Shown here: positions 1 to 5,199 of the stretch, piece after piece
Position numbering within the stretch: the first letter of the stretch is position 1
Layout of the letters: each line of letters starts with the position of its first letter
Source: an uncultured Eubacteriaceae bacterium
GTDB taxonomy: Bacteria > Bacillota > Clostridia > Lachnospirales > Lachnospiraceae
Direction of reading: 5' to 3'
Assembly: GCA_945938055.1 (NCBI GenBank)
Contig: CAMEUH010000152.1
Location: forward strand, 1-6,125
DNA length: 6,125 bases
Program-made: the position numbers and the translations under genes
Notes under the pieces: generated by a model
Databases searched by the model: none
Seen by the model: the letters and a program-made list of their open reading frames with translations, nothing else
Told to the model about the DNA's origin: nothing

Positions 1-1039
1 CGCTTGTTTTAGGCATGACATCTGCATTGTTATTTAACTTTTCAACCTGTCTGGTCGTATCCGAAATTAATTCTCCCATCATGGAAACATTATCCGATGC
101 CGTTACCGTATCCTGTGCCTGTCTGGAAGCGCTGTCTGTAATCACATTCACGGAATTTTCCACGTTGTGAAGCGTATCAATGGTATTCTGAGCCGTAAAG
201 TCCAGTTCTCCGGATGCCTGGATCAGTTCATCCGCATTCACACTGATATTCGCAACCATGTTCTTTAAAGAATCCTTAAGACTGACAACTGCTCTTGCCA
301 GATCACCTGCTTCATCATGATGTTTCAGATACTTATCCTCAACCTGCACATTCAAATCACCTGAAGCCACATTTTGCAGTATTACAACGTTTTTCTTGAT
401 GGAACCTGAAATACTGCTGGATATGAAAAGCACAATGATAATACCAATCATCATAACAATAAGCACGGATACTGCAATTATCCCGATAATGCTTCTGATT
501 GCGGCATCTTTCTGTGCTTTATCGGCACCAACAAAAATCATTCCTATCGGGTTCCGGGAATCACCCTTCTGATAAACCGGTATGTAATAACCATAATTTA
601 TAACCCCGTCAATGGATACTGCCTCACTAAAATATTCTTCGCCTTCTTTGAGAACTTTCTCCGTAATGACACTGCCTGCCGGACTTCCTGTAATTCTTTC
701 CCCGGTTTCATCCACAGCAGAAGTAATTACCCTTCTTGTCCCATAAAAGAAGGTTACATCCATTCCCGATTTTTCTTTAATTGCATCCACCAGCGTCTCT
801 GATTTGGAGATATTATATCCACCTTTCCAGATATCTCCATTGGATGCCTCAAAATAGTCCCCGGCATTCTGCTCATATGCCGCCAGAGTAGAAATTGCCG
901 TTGCCCTTAAGGAATTCTGAATCTCATCTTTCATGGATGATGTAACAATCGTTGTCGTAATGAGAATAACAACTGCTCCCAGAAGTACGAGCGGGCAAAC
1001 AGCGCCAAACAGCATTTTCTTTTTTATTGTAATCTTCAT
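1..1039 (-). CDS. Methyl-accepting chemotaxis protein, N-terminal part (C-terminus beyond left edge)
   Basis: A transmembrane chemoreceptor that should bind a ligand outside the cell and control CheA through its cytoplasmic signalling rod. I translated 346 residues with no stop or frameshift. They show a first TM segment (about 9-34), an extracellular domain of about 145 residues, a second TM segment (about 183-208), a HAMP linker (about 209-262, with ASGDLNV and HHDEAGDLA) and the first heptads of the methyl-accepting domain. The extracellular part resembles a single-Cache (sCache_3-like) fold: DVTFFYGTRRVITSAVDETG near residue 94, then NPIGMIFVGAD just before TM2. The conserved HAMP proline is not evident. 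The start is the ATG at 1039, with a purine-rich GAGAGGAAAGAGA upstream that overlaps the end of the preceding gene. It lies 17 bp after the BMP lipoprotein gene, so co-transcription is likely. The receptor class is secure; the ligand is unknown. Confidence 0.93.
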   Translation of the reverse strand, partial: MKITIKKKMLFGAVCPLVLLGAVVILITTTIVTSSMKDEIQNSLRATAISTLAAYEQNAGDYFEASNGDIWKGGYNISKSETLVDAIKEKSGMDVTFFYGTRRVITSAVDETGERITGSPAGSVITEKVLKEGEEYFSEAVSIDGVINYGYYIPVYQKGDSRNPIGMIFVGADKAQKDAAIRSIIGIIAVSVLIVMMIGIIIVLFISSSISGSIKKNVVILQNVASGDLNVQVEDKYLKHHDEAGDLARAVVSLKDSLKNMVANISVNADELIQASGELDFTAQNTIDTLHNVENSVNVITDSASRQAQDTVTASDNVSMMGELISDTTRQVEKLNNNADVMPKTS

Positions 1040-1056
1040 ATGGTCTCTTTCCTCTC

Positions 1057-2259
1057 TTATTCAACAACAATAACGTTCTTAAAATACCAGTCAATTCCAC
1101 CGGTAATGGTTGCATCATCCAGTGTCTTTCCTTCGGTTCCGATTATTTTTCCCTCGTTTGTTTCCATTTCACCATCAAACACATTAAATTTTCCGCTGAT
1201 AATTGCTGCCGATGCCTCATCAATCTTTTCCTGTGCCTCCGGTGCATTCAGTCCGGAAAGAGAAGTCAGCTGAACCAGGCCTTCTGCCATTCCTCCATAA
1301 TAATTCGAACCATCCCATGTTCCGTCAATAACACTCTGTACTGCCGATGTATAATATGCACTCCAGTTCCAGATAACACTGCATAATACAGCATCCGGGG
1401 CTTCCTTACTCATGTCAGAATTGTAACCGACACTCCAAACGCCCCTTTCTTCAGCTAGCGTAGAAGGATAGGAAGTATCGCAATGCTGTGCCAGCACGTC
1501 ACAGCCCATATCCAGAAGCTCATTTGCAGCGTTTGCCTCACCTTCCGGATCAAACCAGCTGTATGTTACCTTAACATAAATTTTTGCATCTGGATTAACC
1601 GAATATACTCCCATTGCAAATGCATCAATACCACCTGTCACTTCGGAATTGGCATTGTCCTGTGCTGCCACATATCCGATCTTGTTGCTCTGTGTCTTTA
1701 GTCCTGCCGCAATTCCGCTTAGATATCTCGGCTGGTAAATCCGTCCAAAATAATTATTAAAATTCTTTCCGTTGGACAGATAACCGGTACCATGAGAAAA
1801 ATAAATATCCGGATACTTTTCGGCAAAATCACTTGTCAGCTGCATATATCCCCAGCTTGTTGTGAAAATAATATTACATCCTTCGTCAACACATTCCTGA
1901 AGTGCTTTACGAACAGCCACATCATCCGTATCCGGCACATTAATTTTACGGATGATCTGATCATCTCTTAATCCGAGATTTTCCTGCATTCCCTGAATTC
2001 CAAGGTCATGCGTGTATGTATAACCGCTTCCCTCTGCAGGATCTGTCAAATGAATGACTGCAACCTTAATCTCATCCTTTGGTATTCCGACAGAAACCAC
2101 ATTGGTTTCCTTTCCATTATTTTCTTCTGCATTTGATGCATTCTGATAACCCTTATTGGTTGCATAATCATCTAATTCAATGTTCTTACTGCATCCTGAC
2201 ATGGCAATTACTGTAAGCAATGCTGTCATGATTGCCAATAATCTCTTATATTTCCTCAT
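1057..2259 (-). CDS. BMP-family solute-binding lipoprotein (nucleoside-type binding protein)
   Basis: A 400-residue substrate-binding lipoprotein of the BMP/PnrA family, whose characterised members bind purine nucleosides or related compounds and usually feed an ABC transporter. The N-terminus is a lipoprotein signal: MRKYKRLL, a hydrophobic core, then AMSGC with the lipidated Cys at residue 23. A low-complexity linker follows to about residue 60. The type 1 periplasmic-binding fold begins at KVAVIHLTDPAEGSGYT (65-81). Family landmarks are FGRIYQPRYLSGIAAG (171-186), FDPEGEANAANELLDMGCDV (236-255), VGYNSDMSKEAPDA (277-290) and WNWSAYYTSAVQ (297-308). The ATG at 2259 has an AGGAGG about 4 bases upstream. 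No permease or ATPase gene is in the window; the next gene is a chemoreceptor, which suggests a sensing role or an unlinked transporter. The family is secure; the ligand is inferred only from the family. Confidence 0.93.
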   Translation of the reverse strand: MRKYKRLLAIMTALLTVIAMSGCSKNIELDDYATNKGYQNASNAEENNGKETNVVSVGIPKDEIKVAVIHLTDPAEGSGYTYTHDLGIQGMQENLGLRDDQIIRKINVPDTDDVAVRKALQECVDEGCNIIFTTSWGYMQLTSDFAEKYPDIYFSHGTGYLSNGKNFNNYFGRIYQPRYLSGIAAGLKTQSNKIGYVAAQDNANSEVTGGIDAFAMGVYSVNPDAKIYVKVTYSWFDPEGEANAANELLDMGCDVLAQHCDTSYPSTLAEERGVWSVGYNSDMSKEAPDAVLCSVIWNWSAYYTSAVQSVIDGTWDGSNYYGGMAEGLVQLTSLSGLNAPEAQEKIDEASAAIISGKFNVFDGEMETNEGKIIGTEGKTLDDATITGGIDWYFKNVIVVE

Positions 2260-2297
2260 ATCTCCTCCTAATTATGTTCTATTTTGTATATTGTTTT

Positions 2298-2325
2298 ATT
2301 ATATCAAATACTCCCATTTTCTTAA
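2298..2325 (-). promoter_or_regulatory. Sigma-A-type promoter for the lipoprotein-chemoreceptor operon
   Basis: On the minus strand there is a perfect TATAAT (2298-2303) preceded by TGA, giving an extended -10 (TGnTATAAT). A TTAAGA (2320-2325, 4 of 6 matches to TTGACA) lies 16 bp upstream. The predicted transcription start is near 2291, which leaves a leader of roughly 30 bases before the ATG at 2259. That is too short for a typical riboswitch. The promoter lies immediately beyond the groEL terminator, so the operon is probably transcribed independently of groESL. Confidence 0.7.
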
Positions 2326-2346
2326 TTTTTGCTGTCCAAATCAATC

Positions 2347-2398
2347 AAAAAAGAGGGCATTCCTTAAGCCATTTCATGACTTTTGGAATGTCCTCCTT
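2347..2398 (-). terminator. Intrinsic terminator of the groESL operon
   Basis: Read on the minus strand, GAGGACATTCC (2385-2395) pairs with GGAATGCCCTC (2353-2363) with a single A/C mismatch. Inside the loop, AAGTCAT and ATGGCTT form a further 7-bp stem including one G-U pair. The hairpin is followed directly by six T (2347-2352 on the minus strand). It starts about 50 bases after the groEL stop codon. The long stem plus T-run is a classic rho-independent terminator for minus-strand transcription. Confidence 0.9.
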
Positions 2399-2447
2399 AT
2401 TCTTTACCCGGATAACCTGTATCCATCAATTCATCGGCAGGAACTGA

Positions 2448-4073
2448 TTACATCATTCCGCCCATTCCGCCTGCGCCTGCTGGCATTGCAGGAGTATCTT
2501 CCTTGATGTTTGCCACAACGGATTCTGTTGTAAGCAATGTGGAAGCAACACTTGTCGCATTCTGAAGAGCACTTCTTGTAACCTTTGCAGGATCCAGAAT
2601 ACCAGCTTCTACCATGTTTACATACTCTTCTTTATAAGCATCAAAGCCAACTCCGGCTTCGGATTCACGTACCTTGTTAATGATGACGCTTCCTTCCAGT
2701 CCGGCATTTGCTGCAATGTGATATAACGGAGCTTCCAGTGCCTTTAAGATAATCTGTGCACCAGTCTTCTCATCACCTTCCAGTTCTGCTGCAAGCTTTG
2801 CGACCTTCTTGGATGCATGGATATATGCAGAACCACCACCTGAGATAATACCTTCTTCCACAGCTGCCTTTGTTGCTGCAAGAGCATCTTCCAGACGAAG
2901 CTTTGCTTCCTTCATTTCTGGTTCTGTTGCTGCACCGACACGAATAACTGCAACACCACCGGAAAGTTTTGCAAGTCTTTCCTGAAGTTTTTCCTTGTCA
3001 AAATCAGATGTCGTTTCAGCAAGCTGGTTCTTAATCATTGCGATTCTTGCATCAATATCTTCTCTTGCGCCCTCACCGTCAACGATAATCGTATTTTCCT
3101 TCTGAACCTTTACCGACTTTGCACGGCCAAGCTGTTCTAATGTTGTCTCCTTAAGGTCAAGACCAAGTTCTTCTGAAATCACTTCGCCGCCTGTAAGGAT
3201 TGCGATATCCTTTAACATTTCCTTTCTTCTGTCACCATAGCCCGGAGCCTTAACAGCAACAACCTTAAAGGTACCTCTTAAGCTGTTAACAATTAATGTG
3301 GTAAGAGCTTCACCTTCCACGTCTTCCGCAATAATAAGAAGCTTCTGTCCAGACTGTACAATCTGTTCAAGAATTGGAAGAATCTCCTGGATATTGGAAA
3401 TCTTCTTATCAGTAATTAAAATATATGGATTTTCAAGAACTGCTTCCATCTTATCCATGTCTGTTGCCATGTATGCAGAGATATATCCTCTGTCAAACTG
3501 CATACCTTCCACAAGATCAAGCTCTGTCTTCATGGTCTTGGATTCTTCAATGGTAATAACACCATCATTGGAAACCTTCTCCATTGCATCAGCAACTAAC
3601 TGTCCTACTTCATCATCACCTGCAGAAATGGATGCAACTCTTGCAATATGCTCCTTACCTTTAATTGGTGAACTCATTTCCTTAATTGCCTCAACAGCGC
3701 ATTCTGTTGCCTTCTTCATTCCCTTTCTTAAAACGATTGGGTTGGCACCTGCTGCCAGGTTCTTCATTCCTTCATGAATCATGGACTGTGCAAGAACAGT
3801 TGCTGTTGTTGTACCATCACCTGCAACATCATTTGTCTTGGTTGCTACTTCCTTAACAAGCTGTGCACCCATGTTCTCAAATGCATCTTCCAGTTCAATT
3901 TCCTTTGCAATCGTCACACCGTCGTTTGTAATAAGCGGAGCACCGAATGACTTATCCAGTACTACGTTTCTTCCCTTTGGTCCAAGCGTTACCCTTACGG
4001 TATCTGCCAGCTTATTTACACCTGCTTCAAGCGCTGCTCTTGCTTCTGCGCCATATTTAATTTCCTTTGCCAT
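2448..4073 (-). CDS. groEL: Chaperonin GroEL (60 kDa, Cpn60/HSP60)
   Basis: The ATP-driven cytoplasmic folding chaperonin, which forms double heptameric rings capped by GroES. The product is 541 residues, normal for the family and co-linear with it throughout. Visible landmarks are the phosphate-binding TLGPKGRNV (29-37), the nucleotide-binding AGDGTTT (84-90), the apical domain at about 190-375, the ATP-hydrolysis Asp in LEDAL (Asp396, equivalent to E. coli Asp398), the chaperonin signature AAVEEGIISGGG (403-414) and the GGMGGMM tail. The start is the ATG at 4073, giving the canonical MAKEIKYG, with GGAGGA 7 bases upstream. A longer frame beginning at 4118 starts with TTG inside a palindromic repeat and is not credible. 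It is the second gene of the groES-groEL operon. The 144-bp gap from groES is unusually long and contains repeats. It ends at a strong terminator and should be heat-inducible through HrcA/CIRCE. Confidence 0.99.
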   Translation of the reverse strand: MAKEIKYGAEARAALEAGVNKLADTVRVTLGPKGRNVVLDKSFGAPLITNDGVTIAKEIELEDAFENMGAQLVKEVATKTNDVAGDGTTTATVLAQSMIHEGMKNLAAGANPIVLRKGMKKATECAVEAIKEMSSPIKGKEHIARVASISAGDDEVGQLVADAMEKVSNDGVITIEESKTMKTELDLVEGMQFDRGYISAYMATDMDKMEAVLENPYILITDKKISNIQEILPILEQIVQSGQKLLIIAEDVEGEALTTLIVNSLRGTFKVVAVKAPGYGDRRKEMLKDIAILTGGEVISEELGLDLKETTLEQLGRAKSVKVQKENTIIVDGEGAREDIDARIAMIKNQLAETTSDFDKEKLQERLAKLSGGVAVIRVGAATEPEMKEAKLRLEDALAATKAAVEEGIISGGGSAYIHASKKVAKLAAELEGDEKTGAQIILKALEAPLYHIAANAGLEGSVIINKVRESEAGVGFDAYKEEYVNMVEAGILDPAKVTRSALQNATSVASTLLTTESVVANIKEDTPAMPAGAGGMGGMM

Positions 4074-4106
4074 TGTTTTTTCCTCCAAATTTGATATGAT
4101 TCTGTT

Positions 4107-4129
4107 GCGAAACCGCAAGCGGTTTCGGC
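4107..4129. repeat. Palindromic repeat, copy 1 (groES-groEL spacer)
   Basis: A 23-bp sequence identical to 4195-4217. Its core is a perfect inverted repeat, CGAAACCGC (4108-4116) and GCGGTTTCG (4119-4127), separated by AA. In the minus-strand mRNA the tip reads G-CUUG-C, which matches the known stable CUUG tetraloop. It lies 34 bases upstream of the groEL start and leaves the ribosome binding site at 4081-4086 unpaired. No T-run follows on either strand, so it is not a standard terminator. Confidence 0.92.
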
Positions 4130-4133
4130 GGGA

Positions 4134-4156
4134 TCGAATTATCTCCGATAATTCGA
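4134..4156. repeat. Central inverted repeat (hairpin) between the two palindromes
   Basis: TCGAATTATC (4134-4143) and GATAATTCGA (4147-4156) are perfect 10-bp inverted arms around TCC. The sequence is unrelated to the flanking 23-bp palindromes. On the plus strand a run of six T begins a few bases beyond it (after ACGGC), but that strand is antisense here. On the mRNA strand no T-run follows, so termination is unlikely. Together with the flanking copies it gives three successive hairpins in the groES-groEL spacer. Confidence 0.85.
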
Positions 4157-4194
4157 ACGGCTTTTTTCAGCTTTCTTCTATTTTACGTTTTCCA

Positions 4195-4217
4195 GCGAAA
4201 CCGCAAGCGGTTTCGGC
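4195..4217. repeat. Palindromic repeat, copy 2 (abutting the groES stop codon)
   Basis: An exact second copy of the 23-bp sequence at 4107-4129, in the same orientation and offset by 88 bp. The inverted arms are CGAAACCGC (4196-4204) and GCGGTTTCG (4207-4215). It begins directly after the groES stop codon (TAG, 4218-4220), so a ribosome finishing groES would cover and melt the hairpin. The two identical copies resemble REP/BIME or MITE-type intergenic repeats; that reading is inference. Confidence 0.92.
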
Positions 4218-4502
4218 CTACTCAACAACTGCAAGAATATCATTCTGTTTAACTACAATGTATTCTTCCTCTTCTAATTTTACTTCTGTTCCTGCGTATT
4301 TTGAAAAGATTACTTTATCTCCAACCTTAACCTGCATGGTTACTTCCTTACCATCAACAACACCACCCGGTCCTACTGCAATAACTTCTGCCTGCTGAGG
4401 CTTTTCTTTTGCCTGACCTGGTAATACAATGCCTGATTTTGTGGTTTCTTCTGCAACTAACTGTTTTAAAACAACTCTGTCTCCTAATGGTACTAACTTC
4501 AT
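4218..4502 (-). CDS. groES: Co-chaperonin GroES (10 kDa, Cpn10)
   Basis: The heptameric lid that closes the GroEL folding chamber and regulates its ATPase cycle. The product is 94 residues, the normal family length. It begins MKLVPLGDRVVLK, the Cpn10 N-terminal signature. It carries the mobile loop EETTKSGIVLPG (18-29), whose IVL triad (25-27) docks onto the GroEL apical domain, and ends YIVVKQNDILAVVE. The start is the ATG at 4502, with a strong AAGGAGG (4511-4517) 8 bases upstream. An in-frame extension to 4559 would run into the CIRCE operator and is rejected. It is the first gene of the operon, transcribed from the promoter near 4588-4616 and repressed through CIRCE. Its stop codon is immediately followed by a palindromic repeat, which may influence relative groES and groEL transcript levels (inference). 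Confidence 0.98.
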   Translation of the reverse strand: MKLVPLGDRVVLKQLVAEETTKSGIVLPGQAKEKPQQAEVIAVGPGGVVDGKEVTMQVKVGDKVIFSKYAGTEVKLEEEEYIVVKQNDILAVVE

Positions 4503-4548
4503 GATGTATTCCTCCTTATGAAAATCCATTTTGTTGTTTTCTTTTTTG

Positions 4549-4575
4549 TTAGCACTCATTTGATTTGAGTGCTAA
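4549..4575 (-). promoter_or_regulatory. CIRCE operator (HrcA binding site)
   Basis: TTAGCACTC (4549-4557), a 9-base spacer (4558-4566), and GAGTGCTAA (4567-4575). This is a perfect match to the consensus CIRCE inverted repeat. In Gram-positive bacteria HrcA binds it to repress groESL, with release on heat shock. It sits between the predicted transcription start and the groES ribosome binding site, the usual arrangement. hrcA itself is not in the window. Confidence 0.98.
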
Positions 4576-4587
4576 TTACCAATCCAT

Positions 4588-4616
4588 ATATTATCTACTT
4601 TATCTTTCCAATGCAA
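4588..4616 (-). promoter_or_regulatory. Probable groESL promoter
   Basis: On the minus strand TTGCAT (4611-4616) lies 17 bp from TAATAT (4588-4593), with an overlapping GATAAT (4590-4595) as an alternative -10. The individual matches are modest (3 of 6 and 4 of 6), but the position is right: the predicted start near 4581 falls just upstream of CIRCE. The sequence upstream of the -35 is rich in A-tracts on this strand and could act as an UP-like element (inference). Confidence 0.5.
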
Positions 4617-4717
4617 CTCATTATTTTTCTCTATTTTTTATACTTTTCTCTTTATATCTCTTTTTATCTTTCTTTATCTCACTTTTTCTCTACTTTTTCA
4701 ATATTTATCCTTTTTTT
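4614..4717. other. 104-base G-free, T/C-rich tract in the divergent intergenic region
   Basis: The intergenic region between groES and the small acidic-protein gene spans 4503-4840. Apart from CIRCE and promoters, its main content is this tract, where the plus strand contains no G and consists largely of T with scattered C and A (repeated CTTTTTCTC- and ATCTTT-like units). Equivalently, the minus strand is C-free and A/G-rich. An open frame crosses it (4565-4798), but its composition simply mirrors the T-richness and it starts with a TTG overlapping CIRCE, so I see no gene here. Confidence 0.8.
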
Positions 4718-4778
4718 GAATGTTTTAATGATTTTCTGTTAAAAATCGTTAAAAATAAAATTTCTTCTTTTATTTTAG

Positions 4779-4796
4779 TACAATCCGTATTACAAT
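4779..4796 (+). promoter_or_regulatory. Possible promoter -10 elements for the acidic-protein gene
   Basis: Two TACAAT hexamers (4779-4784 and 4791-4796), each 5 of 6 matches to TATAAT, lie 45-60 bases upstream of the ATG at 4841. I find no convincing -35 at the right distance from either, so this is a candidate location only. Confidence 0.3.
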
Positions 4797-4840
4797 AGAA
4801 CCAGAAATATTAGCTAATTAAAGCAGAAACGGAGGCTACT

Positions 4841-5131
4841 ATGGCAAAAAACAATATTAGCAAGATTATAGGCGGCGTTGCAGTAATCGGAGCCGGAGTC
4901 GCTCTCGGTCTCGCCATATACAACAGGCTTGATACCATCAAACGCGAATTAAATGATGATGAATTTGAAGATGACATGACCGACGAGGAAATGGATGATT
5001 CCGATGAAGCATCTTATGTTACACTCAATACGGTTTTAGACACAGAAGCTGACGAAAGCACTGAAGCTGATGATGCGGATGAAAATGAGACAACGGATGA
5101 TAATGACAGCGAATCTTCTACAGAATCATAA
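4841..5131 (+). CDS. Small single-TM protein with a highly acidic tail, function unknown
   Basis: I do not recognise this 96-residue product as a named family. Residues 1-8 are short and polar with two Lys. Residues 9-27 form one hydrophobic, Gly/Ala-rich helix (IIGGVAVIGAGVALGLAIY). NRLDTIKREL follows, and then a tail that is almost entirely acidic or polar: 29 of the 61 residues from 36 to 96 are Asp or Glu, with no Lys or Arg after Arg35. The positive-inside rule does not settle orientation, because Lys/Arg occur on both sides of the helix (Lys3, Lys8; Arg29, Lys34, Arg35). The ATG at 4841 has GGAGG (4831-4835) 5 bases upstream, and a terminator follows about 20 bases after the stop, so this is a convincing monocistronic gene. 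It is divergent from groESL. It superficially recalls YtxH-like small membrane proteins (TM then charged tail), but similarity is not demonstrable by eye. Confidence 0.85.
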   Translation: MAKNNISKIIGGVAVIGAGVALGLAIYNRLDTIKRELNDDEFEDDMTDEEMDDSDEASYVTLNTVLDTEADESTEADDADENETTDDNDSESSTES

Positions 5132-5150
5132 ACTACTTACAACATAACAG

Positions 5151-5184
5151 CATGGCGGGACAATCCTGTTCCGCCATGTTTTTT
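5151..5184 (+). terminator. Intrinsic terminator of the acidic-protein gene
   Basis: CATGGCGGGACA (5151-5162) pairs with TGTTCCGCCATG (5167-5178) over 12 bp with one G-U pair and an ATCC loop, followed by six T (5179-5184). It lies 20 bases after the stop codon of the plus-strand gene. It sits in the short convergent gap before the end of the regulator gene at 5200. On the minus strand no T-run follows the stem, so it is mainly a plus-strand terminator. Confidence 0.92.
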
Positions 5185-5199
5185 ATGAAAGCTGAACGC

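Noticed and set aside
2260..2297. Purine riboswitch upstream of the BMP lipoprotein gene
   Set aside because: The predicted leader is only about 30 bases, too short for an aptamer, and no conserved aptamer motif is visible.
2180..2506. Plus-strand open frames of 108 and 71 codons across the groEL-lipoprotein gap
   Set aside because: They run through the minus-strand terminator, the promoter and the ends of both flanking genes, and the products show no domain character.
4074..4118. Upstream TTG extension of GroEL by 15 residues
   Set aside because: The extension begins inside the palindromic repeat; the ATG at 4073 gives the canonical MAKEIKYG and has a well-spaced GGAGGA.
4107..4217. Intrinsic terminator or attenuator between groES and groEL
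   Set aside because: None of the three hairpins is followed by a T-run on the minus strand, so rho-independent termination is not supported.
4107..4217. CRISPR-like direct repeats
   Set aside because: There are only two copies, no spacer series and no cas genes; each copy is a self-palindrome in an operon spacer.
3298..4398. Two long plus-strand open frames (3298-3777 and 3781-4398) antisense to groEL and groES
   Set aside because: They lie opposite unambiguous chaperonin genes, with low-complexity Ser-rich products and no ribosome binding signal; they are frame shadows.
4503..4559. N-terminal extension of GroES by 19 residues
   Set aside because: It would translate through the CIRCE operator and the ribosome binding site; the ATG at 4502 gives the family N-terminus MKLVPLGDRV.
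4565..4798. Plus-strand 77-codon open frame in the groES upstream region
   Set aside because: It starts with TTG inside the CIRCE operator, has no ribosome binding site, and its Phe/Leu/Tyr/Ser-rich product only reflects the T-rich DNA.
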